DNA of 64,000 nucleotides from Cohaesibacter marisflavi (GCF_900115225.1 NZ_FOVR01000001.1:372001-436000); one strand, 5' to 3'; shown: positions 17,015 to 25,119, numbered from the stretch's first letter. The notes: generated by a model from the letters alone, not told the origin. Translations and numbers: made by a program.

Positions 17015-17202
17015 CTTCTTTAGCTTGTTTTCCATGGGCAACGCTGTTTGCCATGGCAAGCCAGCAACTTGGCTGGACACCTTCTGCGATATGGGCAGCA
17101 ACGCCCAAGGAGCTGCTGTGGGCGCTGAGAGGCCCTCCCAGTCGCAGTCCGTCCATGTCCCGTGAAGATTTTCAGACACTCAGCGCAGCCTTTCCAGATT
17201 GA
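16981..17202 (+). CDS. GTA g10.1: second tail assembly chaperone frame (likely frameshift extension)
   Basis: The -1 frame relative to g10 stays open from 16954 to the TGA at 17200-17202 and encodes CFPWATLFAMASQQLGWTPS followed by AIWAATPKELLWAL. This P-W...LG-x-x-P-x-x-F/I-W-x-x-T-P-x-E-L pattern is the hallmark of the small GTA/phage tail assembly chaperone g10.1 (TAC_6/DUF2376 type). No ATG, GTG or TTG occurs in this frame before the ATG at 17053, which lies inside the conserved core. A standalone product would therefore be only 49 residues and would lack the PW motif. Translation by -1 frameshifting from g10 is inferred. The alternatives are initiation at 17053 or at a non-standard codon. 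Confidence 0.7.
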   Translation, partial: REGRSGLAGSASSLACFPWATLFAMASQQLGWTPSAIWAATPKELLWALRGPPSRSPSMSREDFQTLSAAFPD

Positions 17203-17289
17203 AAAGCGAAAGAGACCAACCGGCTCGGAGACGGTTCTGCTGCTGATCTTGTTTTTGTTTCCGTTCCTTAAAGAGAGAAGGGGGCTGCT

Positions 17290-17892
17290 ATGGCTGAAGA
17301 AGTTGTAGAAACGGCTGTCGTGAAAGTCGAGGCAGATATGAAGGCCTTCACAAAAGACCTATCGGTTGCAACCAAACAGGCCGAAAAGCTTGGCGACAAG
17401 ATTGCTGATGCTTTCGAAGATGCGATCGTCGGTGGCAAAAATCTCGAAACGCTTTTCAGCAAACTTGCACTTGATTTAAGCAAAAGCGCTCTGTCCGCCG
17501 GTGTGGAGCCGCTTAAGCAACTTGTTTCGGGATCGGCATCTGGCCTTGCCTCAGGGCTATTCTCTTCACTCACCTCTTCAAGCGGGGCAAGCGGAGCATC
17601 TCTGTTCGGCAGTCTGACGCCCTTTGCCAAGGGAGGCGTGGTGTCTGCTCCGACGCTGTTCCCGACAGGATCGGGCACCGGATTAATGGGAGAAGCCGGA
17701 GCAGAGGCCATTCTGCCGCTTCAGCGAGGTGCTGATGGAAAATTAGGTGTGGCAGTGCCGGGCGCAAGTGGACCGGCGGTCAACATCGTCATGAATGTCA
17801 GTACGCCCGACATACAGTCATTTTCGAAATCGCAAACCCAGATCGCGACTAAGCTGGCGCGCGCTGTTGGGCGTGGTCGCCGCGGCCTGTGA
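17290..17892 (+). CDS. GTA g11: short tail tape measure protein
   Basis: The 200-residue product sets tail length and fills the tube. The N-terminal third is a charged helix (VVKVEADMKAFTKDL). The centre is Gly/Ser-rich, and the segment LTPFAKGGVVSAPTLFPTG, then GLMGEAGAEAILPLQRGADG, is the classic C-terminal signature of tape measure proteins. It is very short compared with phage tape measures, as expected for the short GTA tail. AAGGGGG precedes the ATG. Confidence 0.9.
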   Translation: MAEEVVETAVVKVEADMKAFTKDLSVATKQAEKLGDKIADAFEDAIVGGKNLETLFSKLALDLSKSALSAGVEPLKQLVSGSASGLASGLFSSLTSSSGASGASLFGSLTPFAKGGVVSAPTLFPTGSGTGLMGEAGAEAILPLQRGADGKLGVAVPGASGPAVNIVMNVSTPDIQSFSKSQTQIATKLARAVGRGRRGL

Positions 17893-17969
17893 GGTGATGA
17901 ACACTTCTCACTGGGGCCGAAGCAAAAGGCCATGAAAGAGGCAGTACACACATGTCAAGACTACGGGAG

Positions 17970-18001
17970 GGGCTGTTCCTGAGATGGAAACAGCCCTTTT
18001 T
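17970..18001 (+). terminator. Intrinsic terminator after the tape measure gene
   Basis: GGGCTGTT (17970-17977) pairs with AACAGCCC (17989-17996), followed by five T residues. It separates the head/tube genes g1-g11 from the baseplate genes g12-g15. Confidence 0.75.
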
Positions 18002-18025
18002 GCTTTGCATATTCAGGATAAATCA

Positions 18026-18652
18026 ATGAACGGATTTCATGAGATACGCTTTCCCCTTGATGTAGGGTTTGGAGCCTCTGGTGGGCCTGAGCGGCGAACC
18101 GATATTGCAACCCTGGCCTCGGGATTTGAAGAACGCAATGCCCGTTGGGCGGATTCCAGACGCAGCTATGATGCGGGCGTCGGCCTGCGCTCGATAGCAG
18201 ATTTGCAGACTGTCTTGCGATTCTATGAGGAGCGTCGGGGGCGGCTCTATGGATTTCGTTTCCGTGATCCCTTTGATCATGCGTCTTGCGATGCCGGAAG
18301 AGCGCCTCAACCTAACGATCAGCGGATTGGCACTGGCGATGGGGAAACAACGCACTTCCAGCTACAGAAAACATACGGCGCTGATTATGCGCCCTATGTG
18401 CGCAATATCGTCAAGCCGGTTGAAGGTAGCGTGAGGGTTGCCATCGCAGGACAAGAGACGACCGATTACTCAGTAGATGAAACAAATGGCGTGATTTTAT
18501 TCGATCGAGCACCTGATGCCGGTGAGCAGGTTACGGCGGGGTTCACGTTTGATGTGCCAGTACGCTTTGATATCGACAAGCTAGAATTCTCATTCAGTGC
18601 ATTTGAAGCTGGCGATCTTCCATCCATTCCTTTGGTGGAGGTGAAGCTATGA
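18026..18652 (+). CDS. GTA g12: DUF2460 distal tail protein
   Basis: The 208-residue product carries the DUF2460 / TIGR02217 signature: MNGFHEIRFPLDVGFGASGG, then PERRTDIATLASGFEERNAR, RGRLYGFRFRDPFDH and the AGFTFDVPVRFDIDKLEFSF stretch. In the Rhodobacter GTA this is the distal tail protein at the top of the baseplate. The ATG at 18026 with AGGA 8 nt upstream is preferred over 17984, which lies inside the terminator hairpin. Its stop overlaps the ATG of g13. Confidence 0.92.
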   Translation: MNGFHEIRFPLDVGFGASGGPERRTDIATLASGFEERNARWADSRRSYDAGVGLRSIADLQTVLRFYEERRGRLYGFRFRDPFDHASCDAGRAPQPNDQRIGTGDGETTHFQLQKTYGADYAPYVRNIVKPVEGSVRVAIAGQETTDYSVDETNGVILFDRAPDAGEQVTAGFTFDVPVRFDIDKLEFSFSAFEAGDLPSIPLVEVKL

Positions 18653-19542
18653 AAGTGCTTTCAGATGAAATGAAGGCTCATCTACAGAGTGGCACCACAA
18701 CATTGGCCACTTGCTGGATCTTGAGGCGTGTGGACGGATTCTGTCTTGGTTTTACAGACCATGATCGAACCATAGAACTGAATGGCGTTTCTTGTGAACC
18801 GGATACCGGGTTTACCGGCTCGGAAATTCGGCAGAGCGATGGTTTTGCCAGTGATGATCAGGACATCTCGGGCGTTTTAACTTCCGACCGCATCACCGAA
18901 GCAGACCTCATGAGTGGACGCTATGATGCTGCCACCATCGAAACCTGGTGTGTGAATTGGCAGTCTACCGATCAATGCCTTTTGCTGCGGACCGGATATC
19001 TGGGGGAGATCAAGCGAGACCGTCAAAGTTTTCAGGCTGAAATCCGCTCTCTTTCTATCGATATGGAACAGGAGAAGGGCCGCGTTTTCCAATATCGTTG
19101 TGATGCCAATGTTGGAGATGCCAGATGCGGGCTCAAACTTGATGCGCTGGGTCTCACTTTCAAGGGCGTTGTCAGTGGGATTAAATCGCAGAACTGGTTA
19201 GTGGTCACGTTGGAAACCCGCCCTGAAGCCGGGCGCCTTTCCATGGGACGCCTTGAGATGACATCTGGGGCAGCCAGCGGCATGGCTTTTGACATTATTT
19301 CCCACCAGCAATTGAGCGAGAGCGAAGAACTCGAACTGTGGCTGCCATTGCATGAGCAGATCGCTCCTGGAGACGGCGTAAAAGTATCCGTCGGGTGTGA
19401 CAAGAGCTTTTCGACGTGCCGGAAACTGTTTGCAAATCAGCTCAATTTCCGAGGTTTTCCGCACATGCCGGGCAACGATTTTATTCTTACCTATCCCTCT
19501 CTTTCGCAACAAAGTGATGGATCTCCCCTTATTGAGGATTAA
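18649..19542 (+). CDS. GTA g13: DUF2163 baseplate hub protein
   Basis: The 297-residue product has the two-part structure of the family: an N-terminal DUF2163 region (SGTTTLATCWILRRVDGFCL, GFTDHDRTIELNG) and a C-terminal phage BR0599-type region (YRCDANVGDARCGLKLDALG, then VGCDKSFSTCRKLFANQLNF). The four cysteines in these two segments match the arrangement that ligates an Fe-S cluster in lambda gpL-like hub proteins; Fe-S binding here is inference. The gene overlaps g12 and lies 3 nt before g14. Confidence 0.92.
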   Translation: MKVLSDEMKAHLQSGTTTLATCWILRRVDGFCLGFTDHDRTIELNGVSCEPDTGFTGSEIRQSDGFASDDQDISGVLTSDRITEADLMSGRYDAATIETWCVNWQSTDQCLLLRTGYLGEIKRDRQSFQAEIRSLSIDMEQEKGRVFQYRCDANVGDARCGLKLDALGLTFKGVVSGIKSQNWLVVTLETRPEAGRLSMGRLEMTSGAASGMAFDIISHQQLSESEELELWLPLHEQIAPGDGVKVSVGCDKSFSTCRKLFANQLNFRGFPHMPGNDFILTYPSLSQQSDGSPLIED

Positions 19543-19545
19543 ACG

Positions 19546-20037
19546 ATGGTGGACGAAACAGTCTCAGACATCATTTCAGACGCTAGTGCATCCATGATCA
19601 TCTCTGAAGCGCTGAGCTGGATAGGAACGCCCTACAGGCATCAGGCGAGCTGCAAGCATGCGGGCTGTGATTGTCTGGGACTGATCCGAGGTGTCTATGC
19701 AGCTTTCTGGCCAGAACCGGAACAACCACCCACCTATAGTCCGCACTGGGCGGAGTCGAACAGCGAAGAAACACTCGCAAATGCGGCGCAAAGATATCTG
19801 TTACCGGTGGATCGGGATGCTCGTGCGCCGTCCAATATATTGCTCTTTCGCTACAAAAGAGGCTTTCCGGCCAAGCATGCAGGTATTCTGATTGATGAAA
19901 CCCGCTTTCTTCACGCGCAGGATGGCGCAGGGGTTCAGCTTGTTTCTCTTTCTTCGTGGTGGCTGAGACATTTATCTTATGTCTTCGCGTTTCCTCCGCT
20001 TCTCAACTCTTCTCAAACCGGAATTGAAAAGAAATGA
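19546..20037 (+). CDS. GTA g14: NlpC/P60 cell-wall peptidase
   Basis: The 163-residue product has the catalytic cysteine in GCDCLGLIRGVYAAFW (about residue 45) and the histidine in FPAKHAGILIDETRF. It belongs to the TIGR02219/NlpC-P60 group found in tail tips, where it is thought to open the murein of the recipient cell. It is co-translated with g15: the ATGA overlap at 20034-20037 holds both the g14 stop and the g15 start. Confidence 0.92.
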   Translation: MVDETVSDIISDASASMIISEALSWIGTPYRHQASCKHAGCDCLGLIRGVYAAFWPEPEQPPTYSPHWAESNSEETLANAAQRYLLPVDRDARAPSNILLFRYKRGFPAKHAGILIDETRFLHAQDGAGVQLVSLSSWWLRHLSYVFAFPPLLNSSQTGIEKK

Positions 20038-23000
20038 CCACACTCGTTCTGAAAACTGTGGGCAGCGTTGTTGGCGGAGCGCTGTTCGGGCCATTAGGCG
20101 CCGCAATCGGCGGGGCTTTGGGGGCGGTTGGTGGCTATCAGCTGGATCAATCGCTGTTTGCATCGTCCAGATCGGTGGAAGGGCCCAGTCTATCTGACTT
20201 GTCTGTGCAGACCTCTACAGAGGGCGCCGCTATTCCTCGCCTCTATGGTCGTGCGCGTTTGACCGGCCAGATCATCTGGGCAACCAATCTTGTTGAAGAA
20301 GTCACTTCCCGTAAATACAAGACGGGGGCTTCCAAAGGAAGCGGCGGGTCTTCAACCACTGAAACGACTTACAGCTACTGCGCCAATTTTGCGGTAGGGC
20401 TTTGCGAAGGCGAAATTGCCTATGTCGGGCGTGTCTGGGCGAATGGATCAATTCTGGATCTCAAGGATATTACCTACAGGGTTTATCGCGGTACAGACGA
20501 TCAGCTTCCCGACAGCTTGATTGAGGCCAAGCAGGGGGCAGAGAATGCCCCAGCCTATCGCGGGCTTGCCTATGTGGTGTTTGAAAAGCTGCCGTTAGAT
20601 GACTTTGGCAACCGCATACCGCAATTGTCCTTCGAAGTTATTCGGCCTATAGGAACCCTGGAAAAGAAGATCCAATCTATTGTTATGATACCGGGCTCTA
20701 CCGAGTTCGGTTATGACACGACCGAAATCCTGCGCAAGGATGCTGAAGGGGAGTGGAACTCGGAGAACCGACATTCCTACGAACCCGGAACCGATTTTGA
20801 AGTTTCACTCGATCATCTGATCGCGATCTGTCCAAATCTGTCCAACATCGCGCTTGTTGTGGCGTGGTTTGGAACAGACTTGCGTGCTGGAGCTTGCGCA
20901 ATCCAGCCAAGGATCGACAATAGCGACAAGGCAACATCGGGTGATCAATGGTCTGTTGCTGGTCTTACACGGGCTGAAGCCCAAAGCGTGTCTGTTATAG
21001 AAGGAAGGGCGGCGTATGGCGGAACGCCTTCTGACGCTTCGGTCATTAGGGCGATAGAGGTCATCAAAGAACGTGGGCTCAATGTCACTCTCTATCCTTT
21101 CATCATGATGGATATTGCGCCGGACAACGGCCTGCCAGATCCATATGGTGCTGTAGAACAGGCGCCGTTCCCATGGCGTGGGCGCATCACATGCAATCCG
21201 GGGCCTCAGCAAAAGAATTCTGCCGATCAGACATCCCTTGCCTCCGAACAAGTTGCTTCCTTTTTCTCTTCCCGAGACTGGAGTTATTCCCGCTTCATTA
21301 TGCACTATGCGCAATTGGCCAAGCAGGCCGGTGGTGTTGAGGGCATGCTCATTGGATCCGAGTTGCGCGGTTTGACTTGCGTTCGCGACGATGCTGGGGC
21401 TTATCCCTTTGTCGCCTGCCTTAAAACTCTGGCTGCGGATGTGCGCACCTGTCTCGGTAGTGAAACGCGGATTACATACGGAGCCGATTGGAGCGAGTAT
21501 TTTGGCCATCATCCGCAAGATGAAGAAGGAACTGTTCGCTTTAATCTCGACCCTCTATGGTCCGATGACAATATCAATGCAATTGGCATCGACAATTATA
21601 TGCCCATGTCCGACTGGCGTGCCGGTGAGGATCATCTGGATGCTGTGCTAGCAGATACGGGGCTCGAGTATTCCTATCTTCAGGCGAATATCGCCGGAGG
21701 GGAAGGATATGATTGGTATTATGCAAGTCAGGCCGACCGTGATCTGCAAATAAGAACGCCTATAACAGATGAAACTGCAGGCAAACATTGGGTCTTTCGA
21801 TATAAGGATCTCGTGAATTGGTGGTCAAACGTCCATTTCAACCGCAATCGGGGGATTGAGAGTGATATGGCGACCGATTGGGAGCCTTGCTCGAAGCCCA
21901 TTTGGTTCACAGAAGTTGGATGCCCCGCCGTACATCTGGGACCCAATCAACCCAACGTATTCCCAGATGCAAAATCTTCCGAGTCAGCTTTGCCATACTA
22001 TTCCTCTGGCGCACGAAGCGATGCGGCTCAACGTGCCATGCTGACAGCCAGTCTTGATTATTGGCAAGCGCAATCTGAGCAATCAAATCCGATTTCTCCT
22101 GTCTACGGAGAAAGAATGGTCGCCTCTGATCAGGTCTATCTCTGGGCTTGGGATGCACGCCCGTTTCCATCGTTTCCGCTCAGTACGGATGCATGGTCTG
22201 ATGGAACCGCATGGCATACAGGACATTGGCTCAATGGACGGCTGGGAGGCGCCCCGGTGGAAGATATCGTCCGAAGCGTGATGAGTGACTTCGGGCTGTC
22301 GGATCCTGAATTTTCCTCGGTCCCGTTGGCTGTGGATGGCTATGTCGTCGATCGGCGCATGTCTGCACGATCTGCCCTTGAAAGCTTGTGTGATGCAGTC
22401 GGCATTTCATTTGTTACCAGCGGCGATCGTGTGCGGTTTGAATTGCAGGAGCGTCGAGCAAGCGAAAAAGTCGATTTAACGGGGCTTGTCGATGAATTGG
22501 AGGAGCCAATCCTCCAGAAGCAGATTGACCCTTGGGAAGAAGAAGCGTCCAGCGTCACTCTGTCTTTCGGTGAGCTCTTTTATGACTATCGGACGTCGGT
22601 GGCCCGATATGATCAACCATCTGCCAGAACCCGCAAAGAAAGCTCCAAATCTCTAGCGGTCGTGTCAACGGATCCAATCATGGTTGATGTTGCGAAAAAT
22701 TGGCTCCGGCGAAAGAACTATGCCCGCCACACAGTGCAATTCAAGTTGCCTTTGTCCATGGCCGCGTTGGAAGCCGGGGATTTAGTGACGCTTGAGGGCG
22801 AGGATGATCAGAGAAGTTATCGCATCAACGAAATCGAAGATGGTGGTGTCCGCGAGGTCTCCGCTAGTCTCGCAGCCCCCCGGAATTCTGCTCCATTGGC
22901 TAAAGATCATCGAGTGGGGGCGTCATCCAAGCTAACTGTTGCAAAGGCTGTTTGTGTTGCCATGGATTTGCCTGCGCTTCCGGGTAAGGCAGATTATCCT

Positions 23001-23912
23001 CATGCGCCTTACGTCGCGACTTATTGTTCTCCTTGGCCGGGTAGCATGGGGATGTATGAAGGCAGCGCCGATATAGGGTTTGCCCATCGCCAAAGCCTGG
23101 ACGTTCCCGCAATTCTTGGCACTTTACAAACTGAGCTCGCCGGGCGCGAATGCTTCAGTTGGGATATGGCCAGCTCAGTGCTCGTTAAATTGAACAAAGG
23201 TGACCTGTCTTCAGTAAGTGACTTCGGTCTATTGTCTGGCGCCAATGCTGCTGCAATCAGGGCCCAAAATGATGAATGGGAAATTATCCAGTTCGCCAAG
23301 GCCGAGCTTGTCGGTGGTAATATATGGAAATTGAGTAGACTGCTCAGGGGGCAACAAGGCACAGAACTGGCCGCTCTGAGTGGGGCGGGCATTGGTGCCC
23401 GATTTGTGCTTCTGGACGAAGCTGTCGCACCGCTCAAGGTTGATAGCAGTCAGCTTGATAAGGAATTGCCTTTCCGGATCGTGGCGAGCGGAGCAACACT
23501 GGATGATGTCAAAAACCTCGATCTATCAATCGCTATAACTGGACGCGGATTACGGCCCCTTTCTCCGGTACATCTAAAGATCATACGCTCCCAGACCTAT
23601 GATGGTCTCCAGTTTGAATGGGTTCGTCGAGATCGATTGGAAGCCGATAGCTGGGCTGACAGCTCTATTCCACTCAGTGAAACTCAAGAACGCTACACTG
23701 TGGTCATAAGACATCCTCAAACAGCACAAACTTTGCGTGAAGAAGAAGTGGAGGACACCCAATGGTTCTATTCCACCAGCGCCCAAGCCGCTGACGGTGT
23801 TAGCGAGTTGACAGAGATCTTGATTGAGATCGCTCAAGTCAGTCGACGTGTCGGGGCTGGAGATGCAGTGTCCCGGCGTATTTCGCTTAGAGACCTGCGT
23901 ATTCTCTCTTGA
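20034..23912 (+). CDS. GTA g15: large host-specificity/tail tip protein (megatron)
   Basis: The 1292-residue product forms the central tail tip. It begins with a glycine-rich hydrophobic segment (GGALFGPLGAAIGGALGAVG), then a baseplate-type domain (RLYGRARLTGQIIWATNLVE). Residues of about 240-640 form a glycoside-hydrolase-like TIM barrel (GTA_TIM family) with RITYGADWSEYFGHHPQDE, NAIGIDNYMPMSDWR and KPIWFTEVGCPAVHLGPNQP. After about residue 800 comes the phage tail 3 domain (KNWLRRKNYARHTVQFKLPL). This order and length are those of the Rhodobacter GTA g15 product. The frame is intact. It is the last canonical GTA structural gene. Confidence 0.93.
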   Translation: MTTLVLKTVGSVVGGALFGPLGAAIGGALGAVGGYQLDQSLFASSRSVEGPSLSDLSVQTSTEGAAIPRLYGRARLTGQIIWATNLVEEVTSRKYKTGASKGSGGSSTTETTYSYCANFAVGLCEGEIAYVGRVWANGSILDLKDITYRVYRGTDDQLPDSLIEAKQGAENAPAYRGLAYVVFEKLPLDDFGNRIPQLSFEVIRPIGTLEKKIQSIVMIPGSTEFGYDTTEILRKDAEGEWNSENRHSYEPGTDFEVSLDHLIAICPNLSNIALVVAWFGTDLRAGACAIQPRIDNSDKATSGDQWSVAGLTRAEAQSVSVIEGRAAYGGTPSDASVIRAIEVIKERGLNVTLYPFIMMDIAPDNGLPDPYGAVEQAPFPWRGRITCNPGPQQKNSADQTSLASEQVASFFSSRDWSYSRFIMHYAQLAKQAGGVEGMLIGSELRGLTCVRDDAGAYPFVACLKTLAADVRTCLGSETRITYGADWSEYFGHHPQDEEGTVRFNLDPLWSDDNINAIGIDNYMPMSDWRAGEDHLDAVLADTGLEYSYLQANIAGGEGYDWYYASQADRDLQIRTPITDETAGKHWVFRYKDLVNWWSNVHFNRNRGIESDMATDWEPCSKPIWFTEVGCPAVHLGPNQPNVFPDAKSSESALPYYSSGARSDAAQRAMLTASLDYWQAQSEQSNPISPVYGERMVASDQVYLWAWDARPFPSFPLSTDAWSDGTAWHTGHWLNGRLGGAPVEDIVRSVMSDFGLSDPEFSSVPLAVDGYVVDRRMSARSALESLCDAVGISFVTSGDRVRFELQERRASEKVDLTGLVDELEEPILQKQIDPWEEEASSVTLSFGELFYDYRTSVARYDQPSARTRKESSKSLAVVSTDPIMVDVAKNWLRRKNYARHTVQFKLPLSMAALEAGDLVTLEGEDDQRSYRINEIEDGGVREVSASLAAPRNSAPLAKDHRVGASSKLTVAKAVCVAMDLPALPGKADYPHAPYVATYCSPWPGSMGMYEGSADIGFAHRQSLDVPAILGTLQTELAGRECFSWDMASSVLVKLNKGDLSSVSDFGLLSGANAAAIRAQNDEWEIIQFAKAELVGGNIWKLSRLLRGQQGTELAALSGAGIGARFVLLDEAVAPLKVDSSQLDKELPFRIVASGATLDDVKNLDLSIAITGRGLRPLSPVHLKIIRSQTYDGLQFEWVRRDRLEADSWADSSIPLSETQERYTVVIRHPQTAQTLREEEVEDTQWFYSTSAQAADGVSELTEILIEIAQVSRRVGAGDAVSRRISLRDLRILS

Positions 23913-24010
23913 GATGACGTCTCAGTGAGCAGCAATGGCTGTTTGCTCCAGAAGCTCGTTCCCATTTCTACCCTCAAAAACCCATCCAAAACAAACCAAA
24001 GGAGCCTATC

Positions 24011-24220
24011 ATGAGTCTTTCTGATCAAACCCCAAAGGCAGCTTGGGAATCCAAAATCAACTGGACACAGCTTGTTGCCGTTTTGGCGATGGGGTTGACG
24101 ATGTTCGGTATTGATCTCGACCCTGATATCCAGCAGCGCCTCGCCGTAACAATCTCCAGCCTATCCGCCGCGATAACGATTATCTGGCGCACTTGGTACA
24201 CAACGCGAACAATCATTTGA
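24011..24220 (+). CDS. Small two-segment membrane protein, holin-like
   Basis: The 69-residue product starts at ATG 24011 after GGAG. It has a cytoplasmic start (TPKAAWESKINWTQLV), then two hydrophobic stretches (LVAVLAMGLTMFGI and VTISSLSAAITIIWRTWY) separated by a short acidic turn (DLDPDIQQR). Small prophage holins of Hyphomicrobiales look like this. Its place 98 nt behind GTA g15 and before a lipoprotein pair suggests a lysis function for GTA release, but that is inference. It is not the three-helix GTA holin family. Confidence 0.6.
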   Translation: MSLSDQTPKAAWESKINWTQLVAVLAMGLTMFGIDLDPDIQQRLAVTISSLSAAITIIWRTWYTTRTII

Positions 24221-24228
24221 GCACTACA

Positions 24229-24528
24229 ATGAGCCTGATTTTCAATTTGATTGTCATTTTGGTGAAGCTGGCACCCTCGCTGGCTTCCCTTCTCGCCCAA
24301 TTGTCAAAATTCAGCGCTGATCATTCCTCTGGCTCAGTTGAGAAGAACAATGACTTGGTGAAGAAGCCAAGAACTGCAAGTAAGGATTTGCATGATGCGA
24401 TGGTTGCAAAATGGGGTGGAGGGGCTGCGCAAGAAGCACGGTATGTTCCAGAGCAAACTGCTGATCCTTCTTTTATTGATCTTGCCTCTGATGAGTTGCG
24501 TAAATCAGATGGTTTCAAGCGACAATGA
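24229..24528 (+). CDS. Small membrane-anchored protein, possible inner-membrane spanin
   Basis: The 99-residue product begins at ATG 24229 with one membrane segment (LIFNLIVILVKLAPSLASLL), followed by a hydrophilic, mostly charged region ending in DLASDELRKSDGFKRQ. It starts 8 nt after the holin-like gene. Its 3' half is overlapped for 137 nt in the +1 register by the lipoprotein gene at 24392. This mirrors the Rz/Rz1 layout of phage spanins, but the coiled coil expected of an inner-membrane spanin is not obvious. The function is unproven. Confidence 0.5.
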   Translation: MSLIFNLIVILVKLAPSLASLLAQLSKFSADHSSGSVEKNNDLVKKPRTASKDLHDAMVAKWGGGAAQEARYVPEQTADPSFIDLASDELRKSDGFKRQ

Positions 24529-24691
24529 GTTTCTCGAAGAGTTGCCATCTGCCATGGCGCAAGAGCTGAGTGGTAAAATGGCAGCTTGTCTGCTGTTCGA
24601 GCCAATAACGTGGTCTGCAAAGGATACGGATCAGACAATCTCTGAAGTGAAACGCCATAACCAAAAGTTAGTCACATATTGCAGCCGATAG
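24392..24691 (+). CDS. Small phage-type lipoprotein, possible outer-membrane spanin (Rz1-like)
   Basis: The 99-residue product has a basic n-region (GLRKKHG), a very hydrophobic core (LLILLLLILPL) and a lipobox LMSC with Cys36. The mature part includes LFEPITWSAKDTDQTISEVK followed by RHNQKLVTYC. The W-S-x-x-D-T...HN...C pattern is familiar from small proteins in phage lysis regions. AAGGA lies 5 nt before the ATG at 24392, which itself is inside the preceding gene in a different frame. A second possible start is ATG 24443. The overlap with a membrane-anchored partner supports a two-gene spanin-like pair. Confidence 0.6.
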   Translation: MMRWLQNGVEGLRKKHGMFQSKLLILLLLILPLMSCVNQMVSSDNEFLEELPSAMAQELSGKMAACLLFEPITWSAKDTDQTISEVKRHNQKLVTYCSR

Positions 24692-24776
24692 TAGACGCGT
24701 TGTCTTTTCAAAGTGATCTAACAGGCGTTTTGATTTGTTCAGCTTCGGTTCAGGAAAAATCTTGTAGATTGCTGGC

Positions 24777-25100
24777 ATGCAAAAACTGATCAACAAATAT
24801 GCGCTTTGGGCGCTGGCTATTATCGCCATTTCCTTCTTGGTTCCAAGCAGCCATGCCATCGCGGCTCAATGTCTCGGGGCTGAAGAGATCCGCGTGGCAA
24901 TCTCTCAAGGTCGTGCGAAAAGTCTGGTGGCAATCACGCAGGCAGCCAACGCCGTCGTAAGTGGGGATGTCATCAAGGCCAATCTATGTTCTGCTGGTGG
25001 ACGTCTCAATTATGAGCTGGTCATTTTGTCTAGGCAGGGCAATGTAACCCGCCTCGTTCTGGATGCAAAATCTGGCAAAGTCCTCTCTGTAAATCAGTAA
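24777..25100 (+). CDS. Secreted PepSY-like small protein, FeuN-like by position
   Basis: The 107-residue product has a signal peptide (LWALAIIAISFLVPSSHAIA, cleavage probably after an AXA near residue 30). The mature domain of about 75 residues ends in LVLDAKSGKVLSVNQ, a typical PepSY-type beta hairpin with the D-A-K-x-G-K-V-L pattern. It stands directly upstream of feuP-feuQ. In Sinorhizobium a small periplasmic protein (FeuN) encoded next to feuPQ restrains the FeuQ kinase; the same role is inferred here from size, secretion and position. Two cysteines (QCLGAEE, ANLCSAG) could form a disulfide. Confidence 0.65.
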   Translation: MQKLINKYALWALAIIAISFLVPSSHAIAAQCLGAEEIRVAISQGRAKSLVAITQAANAVVSGDVIKANLCSAGGRLNYELVILSRQGNVTRLVLDAKSGKVLSVNQ

Positions 25101-25119
25101 CGAGCCCTTAACATCGAGA

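Noticed and set aside
16950-17165. 71-codon frame MKEGVPKAQ... overlapping g10 and g10.1
   Set aside because: It is the third frame of the overlap; the conserved tail chaperone pattern is in the neighbouring frame.
8798-23912. Reading the cluster as an ordinary or defective prophage
   Set aside because: No integrase, repressor, replication gene or attachment site is present, and gene order and content match gene transfer agents, with all frames intact.
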